A stretch of DNA of 64,000 nucleotides, taken from positions 44,082-108,081 of the forward strand of contig JAFQHO010000046.1 of the NCBI GenBank assembly GCA_017397925.1, in the 5' to 3' direction. Under the pieces are notes generated by a model that was not told the DNA's origin, did no database searches, and worked only from the letters and a program-made list of their open reading frames with translations. This document shows positions 7,927 to 15,961 of the stretch, piece after piece. Origin of the DNA: Ruminococcus sp. Lineage in GTDB: Bacteria; Bacillota; Clostridia; Oscillospirales; Ruminococcaceae. The translations under genes were made by a program, and so were the position numbers. Position 1 is the first letter of the stretch, and each line of letters opens with the position of its first letter.

Positions 7927-9471
7927 TTAGCCCTTTAATTCAGCATTAACTGAATCAAATTCAGCAATCATATCATCAGATGGTTTTGCAGTACAGAGAG
8001 AAACAATTACATTAACAATAATTGCAACTACAAAAGCTGGGAGAAGCTCATATATAGCAAATATACCGCCAAGTTTTGCTATAACAAACTTCCAGAGAAA
8101 TACCATTAATCCACCTGTAATAAGTCCTGCAATTGCACCGTATTTATTAGAACGCTTCCAGAAAAGAGCAAGAAGCATAACGGGTGCAAAGGTAGCACCG
8201 AAGCCTGCCCATGCAAAGGATACGATACGGAATACAGAACTTTCAGGATTCCAGGCGATAAATACAGAAAGCACAGCAATAACTACAAGAACAATTCTCG
8301 CAGAAATCATAGACTTTTTATCATCCATTTTAATTTTGAACATACCTTTAAGCAGGTTTTCTGACATACTTGAAGAAGCCGCAAGAAGCTGTGAGTCAGA
8401 TGTAGACATAGTAGAAGCAAGAATACCTGAGAAAATAAGACCACCGAGTATTGCAAGTAATGCACCGTTCTCACTCATATAAGTAGCCATTTTCATAATA
8501 ATTGTTTCAGCTTCAGAGCTACCTATAAGTTTATCAATTGTTCCATTTGCAGAAAGTGAGTTACCGATAATACCGATAAAAATCGCAACAGCCATTGATA
8601 TTACAACCCATACAGATGCGATTCTTCTTGATGTCTTAACCTTATTTTTATCTTCAATAGCCATGAAACGGAGAAGAATGTGAGGCATACCAAAATAACC
8701 AAGACCCCAAGCAAGAAGTGAAGCAATTGAAAGCGCTGAATATGGAGTAGAGCCTCCGGTTTCAGGATTATGAAGTGCTGTAAAGGAGAGATAATCAGTA
8801 AGTCCCTTTGCGTTAGTCATAACATTGTCCACACCGCCTGCTGCATCAATACCGAAGATAACAAGAATAACGAGAGCAAGAGTCATAACGATACTTTGAA
8901 TAAGGTCGGTTGTAGAAGCTGCAAGAAATCCACCAACAGAAGTGTATGCCACAATAATAATTGCGCTTATAATCATTGCAAGATGATACTCAATACCGAA
9001 AAGTGTTGAGAAAAGCTTTCCGCAAGCTGCAAATCCAGAAGCTGTATAAGGAACAAAGAAGATTAGAATTATGATAGCAGAAATACCCATAAGGATTTTT
9101 TTGCTGTCACGGTAACGGTTTGAGAAAAAGTCTGGAATAGTAATTGAGTTGTTGCACTTCTGCGTATAGACACGAAGTCTTTTGGCAACGATAAGCCAGT
9201 TAATATATGTACCGATAGCAAGTCCAATAGCAGTCCATCCTGCCTCTGCACAGCCTGTAAGGTAGGCAACACCTGGGAGACCCATAAGGAGCCAGCTGCT
9301 CATATCAGAAGCCTCAGCACTCATAGCTGTGACAATAGGGCCAAGTTTTCTGCCTCCTAAGTAGAAATCGCCGACATTTTCGTTCTTTTTAGAACAAACA
9401 AGTCCTATTACCACCATCATAAGCATATATGCTACAATGGTGACAAGCATAATTATCAGGTTTTTTTCCAT
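7927..9471 (-). CDS. putP: sodium:solute symporter, PutP (proline) type
   Basis: 514 residues with about 13 membrane segments, typical of the SSS family. The N-terminus reads ...GDFYLGGRKLGPIVTAMSAEASDMSSWLLMGLPG, matching the PutP signature around the sodium/proline-binding helix. It should import proline (or a related solute) with sodium across the cytoplasmic membrane. A good promoter lies at 9583-9611. The Shine-Dalgarno is displaced from the start codon by a hairpin (9481-9520). There is no linked putA, so catabolism is not implied; osmotic or nitrogen use is possible. Proline specificity is inferred from family resemblance. Confidence 0.92.
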   Translation of the reverse strand: MEKNLIIMLVTIVAYMLMMVVIGLVCSKKNENVGDFYLGGRKLGPIVTAMSAEASDMSSWLLMGLPGVAYLTGCAEAGWTAIGLAIGTYINWLIVAKRLRVYTQKCNNSITIPDFFSNRYRDSKKILMGISAIIILIFFVPYTASGFAACGKLFSTLFGIEYHLAMIISAIIIVAYTSVGGFLAASTTDLIQSIVMTLALVILVIFGIDAAGGVDNVMTNAKGLTDYLSFTALHNPETGGSTPYSALSIASLLAWGLGYFGMPHILLRFMAIEDKNKVKTSRRIASVWVVISMAVAIFIGIIGNSLSANGTIDKLIGSSEAETIIMKMATYMSENGALLAILGGLIFSGILASTMSTSDSQLLAASSSMSENLLKGMFKIKMDDKKSMISARIVLVVIAVLSVFIAWNPESSVFRIVSFAWAGFGATFAPVMLLALFWKRSNKYGAIAGLITGGLMVFLWKFVIAKLGGIFAIYELLPAFVVAIIVNVIVSLCTAKPSDDMIAEFDSVNAELKG

Positions 9472-9480
9472 AAAATAATT

Positions 9481-9520
9481 GTATAAATTAAAATGTATAC
9501 TTTAATTTATACCCTCCTTT
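9481..9520 (-). promoter_or_regulatory. Shine-Dalgarno separated from the putP start codon by a 12-bp hairpin
   Basis: On the minus strand the best site, AAAGGAGGG (9520-9512), is 40 bases from the ATG (9471). Between them lies a perfect 12-bp stem (arms 9501-9512 and 9481-9492, loop 9493-9500). After the hairpin only 9 bases remain to the ATG, so folding would bring the ribosome site to normal spacing. There is no other start codon or site in the interval. The last G of the site is shared with the stem. Confidence 0.65.
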
Positions 9521-9534
9521 CAAAATATTTTTTT

Positions 9535-9564
9535 GAGCCATACAGGGAAATATGGCTCTTTTTT
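9535..9564 (+). terminator. terminator-like hairpin in the putP leader
   Basis: GAGCCATA and TATGGCTC pair with an 8-base loop and are followed by T6 on the plus strand. No plus-strand gene ends here. It may stop antisense transcription. On the minus strand it forms the first stem of the putP 5' leader, near the predicted transcript start. Confidence 0.5.
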
Positions 9565-9582
9565 CGGAAATACCTGTTAATA

Positions 9583-9611
9583 ATTATATCACAATATCAA
9601 CACAAAAGCAA
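9583..9611 (-). promoter_or_regulatory. sigma-A promoter of putP
   Basis: On the minus strand, TTGCTT (9611-9606), a 17-bp spacer and a perfect TATAAT (9588-9583). It predicts a leader of about 105 bases carrying two hairpins. Confidence 0.65.
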
Positions 9612-9666
9612 TTGCCACTATGCACAAACTAAAGGCGATTATTTTGGTACATATGAAGATTAATCG

Positions 9667-10341
9667 TCACTGTTCGTACATTTCACGTAATTTTTCTATA
9701 GCTTTTTTCTCTATCCGTGAAACATAAGAACGTGAAATACCAAGTTTTTTCGCCGTTTCACTCTGTGTATGAGGATAGCCGGAGTAAAGACCATAACGAT
9801 AGACGATTATTTCAAGTTCACGCTTATCAAGACATTTATCGAGGAATGTGTATAGCTGTTTTGAACGGATTTTCAAATCAACTTGTTCGTGAATATCAAC
9901 TCCATCATCAATAAGATCAATAAGTGACATAGTATTCCCGTCTTTATCAGTTTCAATTGGTTCTCCCAAATAGATATCACCTGCCGATTTCTTAGCCGCA
10001 CGGAAATTCATTAGTATTTCGTTTTCAATACATCTGCTTGCATATGTCGCAAATTTAGCTCCTTTGCTGTAATCAAAGGACGATACAGCTTTGATAAGTC
10101 CTATTGTTCCTATAGAAATAAGTTCATCCTGTTCCGAGGGGGACTGAGTATATTTTTTTACAATATGTGCCACAAGCCTCAGATTATGTTCAATAAGTTT
10201 ACTTCTTGCTGCTTTATCACCCTGTGACATTTTCTGAAAACACTCCAATTCATCAGCAGGGGAGAGTGGCTTAGGAAACACATTAGTATTTTCAACGTGA
10301 AGGATGAAGAAAAGAAAATTTTTCAGTAATTCAAAAAACAT
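9667..10341 (-). CDS. sigK: sporulation sigma factor K
   Basis: 224 residues. Motifs follow Bacillus SigK closely: a short hydrophobic pro-region (FFELLKNFLFFILHV), FPKPLS, IEHNLRLVAHIVKKY (region 2.1), DELISIGTIGLIKAV and KFATYASRCIENEILM (2.3-2.4), and the region 4 helix-turn-helix SETAKKLGISRSYVSRIEKKA. It directs late mother-cell transcription in spore formers and is made as a membrane-bound pro-protein. The gene is uninterrupted, with no skin-type insertion. AAGGCGG serves the ATG. The upstream sequence resembles a sigma-E promoter. SigE is the main alternative, but the region 2 wording favours SigK. Confidence 0.85.
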   Translation of the reverse strand: MFFELLKNFLFFILHVENTNVFPKPLSPADELECFQKMSQGDKAARSKLIEHNLRLVAHIVKKYTQSPSEQDELISIGTIGLIKAVSSFDYSKGAKFATYASRCIENEILMNFRAAKKSAGDIYLGEPIETDKDGNTMSLIDLIDDGVDIHEQVDLKIRSKQLYTFLDKCLDKRELEIIVYRYGLYSGYPHTQSETAKKLGISRSYVSRIEKKAIEKLREMYEQ

Positions 10342-10374
10342 AGCATATACCGCCTTAAAATAGTTTTACAGTAA

Positions 10375-10404
10375 AGTATATGCTCAGAATTGACAAAATA
10401 TGAC
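10375..10404 (-). promoter_or_regulatory. sigma-E-like promoter of sigK
   Basis: On the minus strand, GTCATATT (10404-10397), a 14-bp spacer and CATATACT (10382-10375). This matches the sigma-E pattern (ATATT about 14 bp from CATAcAxT) better than a sigma-A promoter, and sigK is a classic sigma-E target. Confidence 0.45.
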
Positions 10405-10436
10405 AAAAACCGCATTGATTTTAAACTCAATGCGGT
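10405..10436 (-). terminator. terminator of the DUF4832-dockerin gene
   Basis: On the minus strand, ACCGCATTGA and TCAATGCGGT form a 10-bp stem with an 8-base loop, followed by T5. It lies just after the stop at 10444, and the sigK promoter begins at the next base. Confidence 0.85.
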
Positions 10437-10443
10437 ATGATAA

Positions 10444-12939
10444 TTATTCAGTTTTTAACGGCAGTTGTGAGGCACTCATCAAACCTGCACTTACTTTTTG
10501 AATGATAATAGCATCAGCGGCAGTTATACCTTTTACGCCGTCAACATCAGCATTTAACGCTCCTTTTTCGGATAAAGCATATTTATCGTAGTTTCCAAGA
10601 GCCTGAAAAACAGCAGCTGCATCAGCCATTGTAATAAAACCGTCGCAATTTGCATCACCTGCAATATATCCTGAGGTATCATCTACAACAGATATAGCAA
10701 AGGCTGAAATAGTTTTTTCAACTCCAGATGAAGAAGTTATTTTTACAACGTATTCGCCCTGTTCATTTGATGATATATTTTCCAGTGATATTGTATCAGT
10801 TGCGAAATCAGACAAAATTTCTCCATTTCTGCTCCACTGATATTTAGTATCTCCCTCGGTTTCGGCAATAACAGTATATGAATAGTCTTCGCCATTTTTA
10901 ATTCTGACATCGGTAAATCTGGAAATAACAAAAAAATCCGATCCTACAGTTGCCGCAGGTGCTTTAACATCGCTCTTCACAACCCAGTCATTACCGCTGT
11001 CCTGCATAGATATACGTAGGTCTGTCAATTCGGTACCTGCCTTTAAATTCATAATATCAAATGGAATTTTGAATTCCACCATATCATCGCTCCATACACA
11101 TCGACAGCCATTATAATTATCATGATTGAAATAAACAAAACCATTGCATACGTAATATATCCAGTAAAATTCTCCGTTATTCCTAAGCTGCAGGTTATAT
11201 ACAGGAGCGTCAGCATTTTGTTTTGCAGTACTCATAACATAGAAATTTTTGTCATCAGCCTTGGCATAAAGCGTCACACCGCTCTCATTTTCAGCCACAA
11301 TCATATCCTCTGTCCACTCGTCTGGTGATGAAAGAATACCATCAATTACGGTACGACCGTTAAGAGAATAATACTGAACAGGGGAGTTATTGCTGATTTT
11401 ATTTACAGCTATGGAATTTTCCGTTCCATTTTTATCAGATTCAGTTACAGTTACTGTACCAAGATAATTTGCCCCAATTGATGAATCCCACACATCTTTA
11501 TTAGCAAAACGTATGCTTCTGCCAGTCATATTTGTAATAGAAAGTGGAGTACCCATATTGAGCTTTAACATAACATTCCAGTCACCAACGGAAATGTTAT
11601 CTGGTAGCTTGATATTCAATATATTATCTTTTATTGTACAGGACTGCCATTGACGACAGTCTATATCTGCTTCAGCATAGGCAAATACACCGTCCTTTTC
11701 AAGTACAACATATGATTGAACATCAGGAATAATTCCTGCAAATCCAGTGTTTTCAATTTTGAAATTAACAGTAACATCACCTCCCTGCTTAACAGTGGGC
11801 GTTAGTTCTGATTTGCGGATAACAAAACGATATCCGATATGGTCGCGGATAAACTGAAATACATTTTGTCCGTAGTATGCGGAATTATCCACACCCTCTA
11901 CCGAGTATTCCTCAGAAAAAGTAAAATCCTTGTAAAATGGGAAAATATTACTGTTTATATAACTCAAATGGGTTTTGTACATTTCTGGAATTGCATTTTC
12001 AGGTAAATATGTATCGAAGGATTGCGCATAATCGTGAGCACCTGAAAATTCACCACCGTAATATGAAGTCACAGCCTGATGATTTATCCAGTCAGTTTCT
12101 ATTTCGCGGTTTGAAAATGTACCAAGGTCATTTATACTTCCCATATATCCGTCATTGAAAAGACCAACTCTGTCCTTATTTTCTTGTATGGTAGTCGAAT
12201 ATTCACTTTCGGTTATGCTGTCAATTAATTCAAAATTATTGAGATCTTTACGTTCAATTCCAGCCCATTTGGCGAATATATCCGGTGTTCTCACAGTAAC
12301 GGGAATAGGCGACGGCACAGCCTGGAGCATCGCCTCAAGTACCTTAGCCTTATAGTCTACAGTAACATACTTTCCGCCGTGCATTTCGCCCCATTTTCCA
12401 ACAAGACCAGCTTCCACAAATGCAATAATATCCGCATACTTTTCAAGAAGACCGCTTTCTTTTATCTGCTCAATATGGCGCAGTACCTGCTCAAAGGTTG
12501 CAGGCTCAGGATTATCTTTACCCAGATCGTCATATCGGAAACGCATAGCAATCATACAACCATTTTCTCGACAATTACTGAAAGTTTCATCCCATGCCTT
12601 GAAAAAAGCCTCATCAAGATCGTAATCAACGCCTTCGGTATAGGTATCATCCTCGTGATATGTACCATTTACTCCGCAGGAGAATTCACCTATATCAATG
12701 AAAAACAACACAAGTCCGGCAGTTGGATTATATACAGGAGTATTTCCAGGACGGCACGTAGGCCAAATAGTAGATGAATATCCTGCGGCAGGATTTGAAA
12801 TTGTTTCGACAAGTTCAGTATATTCAATTCCGCTGTCTTTTAACGGTAAATCTTCAGCTGCTGTTGGAAATGAAACTAATGAAGAAACAGAAGCAACAAC
12901 AGTTATGGCGGAAATAACACGTTTGATTATTGGTATCAT
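10444..12939 (-). CDS. secreted DUF4874/DUF4832 glycosidase-like protein with dockerin
   Basis: 831 residues. Signal peptide about 1-28; DUF4874-like barrel start about 35-210 (ETISNPAAGYSS, FFIDIGEF, EAGLVGKWGEMHGG, whose glutamates suggest a glycosidase fold); DUF4832-like about 230-500; a CBM9/DOMON-like sandwich about 525-690 (IDGILSSPDEW, LYAKADDKNFYVMS); an Ig-like domain about 695-760; a C-terminal dockerin about 763-825 (GDANCDGFITMAD, GITAADAIIIQK). It is probably an extracellular carbohydrate-active protein attached to a cellulosome; the substrate is unknown. It lies 51 bp after the LacI-GGDEF sensor gene and may share its transcript. AAAGG, 8 bases from the ATG, is a modest ribosome site. 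Confidence 0.8.
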   Translation of the reverse strand: MIPIIKRVISAITVVASVSSLVSFPTAAEDLPLKDSGIEYTELVETISNPAAGYSSTIWPTCRPGNTPVYNPTAGLVLFFIDIGEFSCGVNGTYHEDDTYTEGVDYDLDEAFFKAWDETFSNCRENGCMIAMRFRYDDLGKDNPEPATFEQVLRHIEQIKESGLLEKYADIIAFVEAGLVGKWGEMHGGKYVTVDYKAKVLEAMLQAVPSPIPVTVRTPDIFAKWAGIERKDLNNFELIDSITESEYSTTIQENKDRVGLFNDGYMGSINDLGTFSNREIETDWINHQAVTSYYGGEFSGAHDYAQSFDTYLPENAIPEMYKTHLSYINSNIFPFYKDFTFSEEYSVEGVDNSAYYGQNVFQFIRDHIGYRFVIRKSELTPTVKQGGDVTVNFKIENTGFAGIIPDVQSYVVLEKDGVFAYAEADIDCRQWQSCTIKDNILNIKLPDNISVGDWNVMLKLNMGTPLSITNMTGRSIRFANKDVWDSSIGANYLGTVTVTESDKNGTENSIAVNKISNNSPVQYYSLNGRTVIDGILSSPDEWTEDMIVAENESGVTLYAKADDKNFYVMSTAKQNADAPVYNLQLRNNGEFYWIYYVCNGFVYFNHDNYNGCRCVWSDDMVEFKIPFDIMNLKAGTELTDLRISMQDSGNDWVVKSDVKAPAATVGSDFFVISRFTDVRIKNGEDYSYTVIAETEGDTKYQWSRNGEILSDFATDTISLENISSNEQGEYVVKITSSSGVEKTISAFAISVVDDTSGYIAGDANCDGFITMADAAAVFQALGNYDKYALSEKGALNADVDGVKGITAADAIIIQKVSAGLMSASQLPLKTE

Positions 12940-12960
12940 AAATTAGCCTTTCTGCAATAA

Positions 12961-12984
12961 TACCGCACAGAAGCTGTGCGGTAT
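12961..12984. terminator. short ACCGCAC palindrome between sensor and dockerin genes
   Basis: TACCGCACA and TGTGCGGTA pair perfectly over 9 bp with a 5-base loop. Neither side has a good T-run, so it is a weak terminator or processing hairpin. The same letters recur in hairpins at 3759 and 17450. Confidence 0.5.
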
Positions 12985-12990
12985 ATCACT

Positions 12991-14895
12991 TTATGTTTTA
13001 TATCTTTTTTTATTTGCAAGCTTATATGCATACATCTGTTCATCTGCCGCATTTATAAGTTCTTCAATATCAATATTGCTGTTAACAACAGAAAAAGAAC
13101 ATCCGATACTTGCCCTTACTTTATATGGCTTTTCTGAATTTCTGTTATATTCTACAAGTGCTTCAAGAAAACGCACTCTGAATTCCTCGTATAACTGCTC
13201 AGGATCATTATTATATGTGAATATAGCAGCACAGAATTCATCACCGCCAAATCTTGCACATAGCTTACTGTGCAACGCACTGCTTACAAGAGCATTTCCA
13301 ACAGTAATAATAGCAGAATCTCCTTCGGAATGACCGAAAGTATCATTAATATATTTCAACCTGTCAAGGTCGGCAGAAATAAGCATAAGAGTAGAACCTA
13401 TATACTTCTTGTCCTCAATGATACTATTTATTCTCTCAAAGAATCCTCTGCGATTAAAAAGACCTGTCATATAATCGCGCTGAGAAAGCTTTTGAAGCTC
13501 ATCATTCATACTTCTTATCTGAATTCTGCTATGGAAGTTTCCGAGAGCTGAAGCGATAGTAACCATCATTGTATGCATTTTTTCATATTCATCAATATCA
13601 ATTTCAGGCTGAAATATACAATACCCCATAACCATATTAGTGAAGTGAGAACAACATACAACGATTGGACTTTCGTTAACTGTCAGCAGGTCAAGACGCG
13701 GAAATAGGTTAGCAGTAGGTATTCTGCATCTTTCATATTCCTTGTTTTTATAACAATGATAAAGCACATCCATTTCACAGCTGTAGCAATCAGAGCCTTT
13801 ATACAAACTTCCGAAATCAGGAGGACTGAATACACTATCATTAAGAACAAACACACAGGTATCAAACTTAAAACGTTTCACCAATATTCGGGGCAAAAAG
13901 TTTATATCAGAAATATTAGGCAGTGAAGTTTGAGTGCGGCATATCATCTTCTGTCGTTCATCAGATTTTCTGAGACTTGTTAGAAGAGCTCTAATTGAAA
14001 CTGAAACATTATCATAAGTTACAGGTTCACATCCACAGGATTGTGAGTAATCGATATTGAAATCAACACAATAGGAAGTATCAACTTTTATGCCATTTTC
14101 AATTTTTTTAATTGTTTCAATAATTAGGCTTCCCATTTTATCAAAATCCTGCTTGCAAGTGGTAATACGCGGCGGCAGATATTCAACCTGTTTTATACCG
14201 TCAAAACCTGTTACAATACACTCCTTTGGAATCTGTACACCCATAGATTGCAGATAATCGCTGACGGTAATAGCCATAAGGTCATTGGCACATATTATAG
14301 CGTCAGGAATTTCCCGTTGTTCTTCCTTGAACCATTTGTCAAGAACCTCAATAGTAGGCTGTTCCCAGAAACAGCCATAGCCGATATTATTCTCATCAAT
14401 TGGAATGTCATTTAACAGGAGAGCCTTTTTGAAAGCTTCGATACGCTCGTTTGAATAGACATTATCTTTAAAACCTGCCATCAGATAAAGTTTTCTGGCG
14501 TTATGTTCTTCAATTATGTGACGACAAAGCTTTTCGAATACATTTGAGTTATCAAAAGAAAAAGTAATACAGCCTTCCATTTCTTTATCCATAGAAATCA
14601 GAGGCAAGTTATGCTTAATGCAGTTTTCTTTGATTTCTTCAACGATAACAGGATCATAAATTATATTCGGAAATATAATAAGAGCTGACAATTTGTCATA
14701 AGGAATAAGCCTGAAAACAGCGGAGGCACCCTCATTATTTTCCGGACTTTGCTCATACATATCTGCACAGGAATTGAAAACGAGCAGTTGAAAACCATTT
14801 TTTATAGCGTGTTTATTTAGCTGATGTATAAAATTAAATCTGTCTTCTTCGTGTATTGTTGACAAACATACACCAATTAATTTATCAAGCTGCAT
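12991..14895 (-). CDS. LacI-type sugar-binding sensor fused to a GGDEF diguanylate cyclase
   Basis: 634 residues from the ATG at 14895, which has AAAGGGGTGG just upstream; an in-frame TTG at 14913 lies on that ribosome site and is rejected. Residues about 1-275 form a periplasmic-binding fold as in LacI/PurR regulators (LIGVCLSTI, AIICANDLMAITVSDYLQSMG, VTGFDG), but with no helix-turn-helix and no signal peptide, so ligand sensing is cytoplasmic. A middle part (about 300-465) looks GAF-like. The C-terminal GGDEF domain (about 470-634) keeps an intact FGGDEF (550-554), so it should make cyclic di-GMP; the RxxD inhibitory site is absent. I infer a sugar-responsive c-di-GMP switch. It is probably co-transcribed with the dockerin protein gene. 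Confidence 0.85.
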   Translation of the reverse strand: MQLDKLIGVCLSTIHEEDRFNFIHQLNKHAIKNGFQLLVFNSCADMYEQSPENNEGASAVFRLIPYDKLSALIIFPNIIYDPVIVEEIKENCIKHNLPLISMDKEMEGCITFSFDNSNVFEKLCRHIIEEHNARKLYLMAGFKDNVYSNERIEAFKKALLLNDIPIDENNIGYGCFWEQPTIEVLDKWFKEEQREIPDAIICANDLMAITVSDYLQSMGVQIPKECIVTGFDGIKQVEYLPPRITTCKQDFDKMGSLIIETIKKIENGIKVDTSYCVDFNIDYSQSCGCEPVTYDNVSVSIRALLTSLRKSDERQKMICRTQTSLPNISDINFLPRILVKRFKFDTCVFVLNDSVFSPPDFGSLYKGSDCYSCEMDVLYHCYKNKEYERCRIPTANLFPRLDLLTVNESPIVVCCSHFTNMVMGYCIFQPEIDIDEYEKMHTMMVTIASALGNFHSRIQIRSMNDELQKLSQRDYMTGLFNRRGFFERINSIIEDKKYIGSTLMLISADLDRLKYINDTFGHSEGDSAIITVGNALVSSALHSKLCARFGGDEFCAAIFTYNNDPEQLYEEFRVRFLEALVEYNRNSEKPYKVRASIGCSFSVVNSNIDIEELINAADEQMYAYKLANKKRYKT

Positions 14896-14928
14896 AGTTT
14901 CCACCCCTTTCAAATAATTTCTTTATCT

Positions 14929-14957
14929 ATTATAACATACATAATACCAAAAGTAAA
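14929..14957 (-). promoter_or_regulatory. sigma-A promoter of the sensor-GGDEF gene
   Basis: On the minus strand, TTTACT (14957-14952), a 17-bp spacer and TATAAT (14934-14929). Confidence 0.65.
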
Positions 14958-15024
14958 GGGGTTTTTAAAAAAATTATAAATTTCTTCACAATTATATTAG
15001 GCATTTATTTATAATGTAAACATA

Positions 15025-15053
15025 TTGAAAATATTTTCTCATTATGATATAAT
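15025..15053 (+). promoter_or_regulatory. distal sigma-A promoter before the ECF operon
   Basis: TTGAAA (15025-15030), a 17-bp spacer and TATAAT (15048-15053), about 350 bp before the sigma gene. Confidence 0.5.
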
Positions 15054-15284
15054 TAATTTTATAGAAAAATAATTATTATCACAAGGGCGTTATTTCACAT
15101 AAAGTTTACTGTGGTTTACAACAAACAAAGAAGTTTATATTAGTTTTATAAATTTAATATAATAAAAAATAATTATTTTCATAAAATGGCTGGCTATAAA
15201 TAGATGAAAATCAAACGAATAATCTATTAACAAATTTAAGTTATAATACACTAACGATAATTATAAATTTTTTTGTGAAAATTC

Positions 15285-15317
15285 TGTCTTTTTTGCCTTT
15301 TAAAAACACTTATATAT
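15285..15317 (+). promoter_or_regulatory. TGTC...TATATA motif, possible autoregulated ECF promoter
   Basis: TGTCTTTTTTG (15285-15295) and TATATAT (15311-15317), with 22 bases between the end of TGTC and TATATA. The pair resembles the motifs at 17513-17551 and 35293-35330. It sits about 95 bp before the sigma gene, as expected of a self-activated ECF promoter; spacing differs by 2-3 bases among the copies. Confidence 0.35.
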
Positions 15318-15409
15318 GAAAGCTTTCATAAAAGGCAGAAAATCCGAAAAAATCTCTAAAAGGTTATATAGCCCTATCAAAAACTAAAAATGGAGGTGAA
15401 AAGACAATT

Positions 15410-15961
15410 GTGGATAACAAAAATAGTTTAACATCACATAACATTGATATAGATGTAAATAAACTTATAATTAGTTGTTCTTACTCAAAGGAGAGTTTAG
15501 AAAAATTATACAAATTGTTTAAAAACAATGTCTTTGCCATAGGATTTGGCATCACCTCGGATTACCAACTCGCAGAGGACTGTGTAGCAGAAACATTTAT
15601 CCGCCTCGCACAGACAAAGCGGTTTAATCCTGAGAAAGGCGATGGCGTGGGCTATATCATTACTATGGCTCGCAATATTGCACTGGAGCTTCGCCGACAG
15701 CATCGTCATGACGATGAATCATTCATAATTCAAAGCTACGGCGTAGCTGATCATACTGTAGAAAACAGTATTTACATAAATGAGCTGCTCATGTATCTGA
15801 GCGATTCACAGCGGCAGATTGTGACGATGAAATGCTGCTGTGACCTATCATTCACACAAATCGCAAGGATAATGAAAAGCCCTGTATCGTCAATTAAGTA
15901 TAAGTACAACAAAGCAATAACAATATTAAAGAAAAAGGCAGGTGTTAACAGTGAAGAATAA
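15410..15961 (+). CDS. ECF-like RNA polymerase sigma factor
   Basis: 183 residues, typical for ECF sigma factors. Region 2 is about 25-90 (YKLFKNNVFAIGFGITSDYQLAEDCVAETFIRLAQT, then GYIITMARNIALELRR); region 4 about 125-175 (LSDSQRQIVTMKCCCDLSFTQIARIMKSPVSSIKYKYNKAITILKKK). The start is GTG, with GGAGGTG at 15392-15398. The next gene overlaps its 3' end, the usual sign of a sigma/anti-sigma pair made in fixed ratio. It should redirect polymerase to a small regulon when released by its partner. The candidate target motif is found before this gene, at 17513 and at 35293. Confidence 0.88.
   Translation: MDNKNSLTSHNIDIDVNKLIISCSYSKESLEKLYKLFKNNVFAIGFGITSDYQLAEDCVAETFIRLAQTKRFNPEKGDGVGYIITMARNIALELRRQHRHDDESFIIQSYGVADHTVENSIYINELLMYLSDSQRQIVTMKCCCDLSFTQIARIMKSPVSSIKYKYNKAITILKKKAGVNSEE

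Larger units (their letters stand above)
14958..15409. other. AT-rich gap between divergent genes
   Basis: No gene is seen in this stretch. It holds a sigma-A promoter (15025-15053), the TGTC...TATATA motif (15285-15317) and a 12-bp palindrome TGAAAGCTTTCA (15317-15328). The plus-strand leader of the sigma operon would be 75 to 350 bases long depending on the promoter used. Confidence 0.6.

Noticed and set aside
12155-12777. Plus-strand frames opposite the DUF4874 region
   Set aside because: Short, overlapping and without start signals; the minus-strand frame has a signal peptide and a dockerin.
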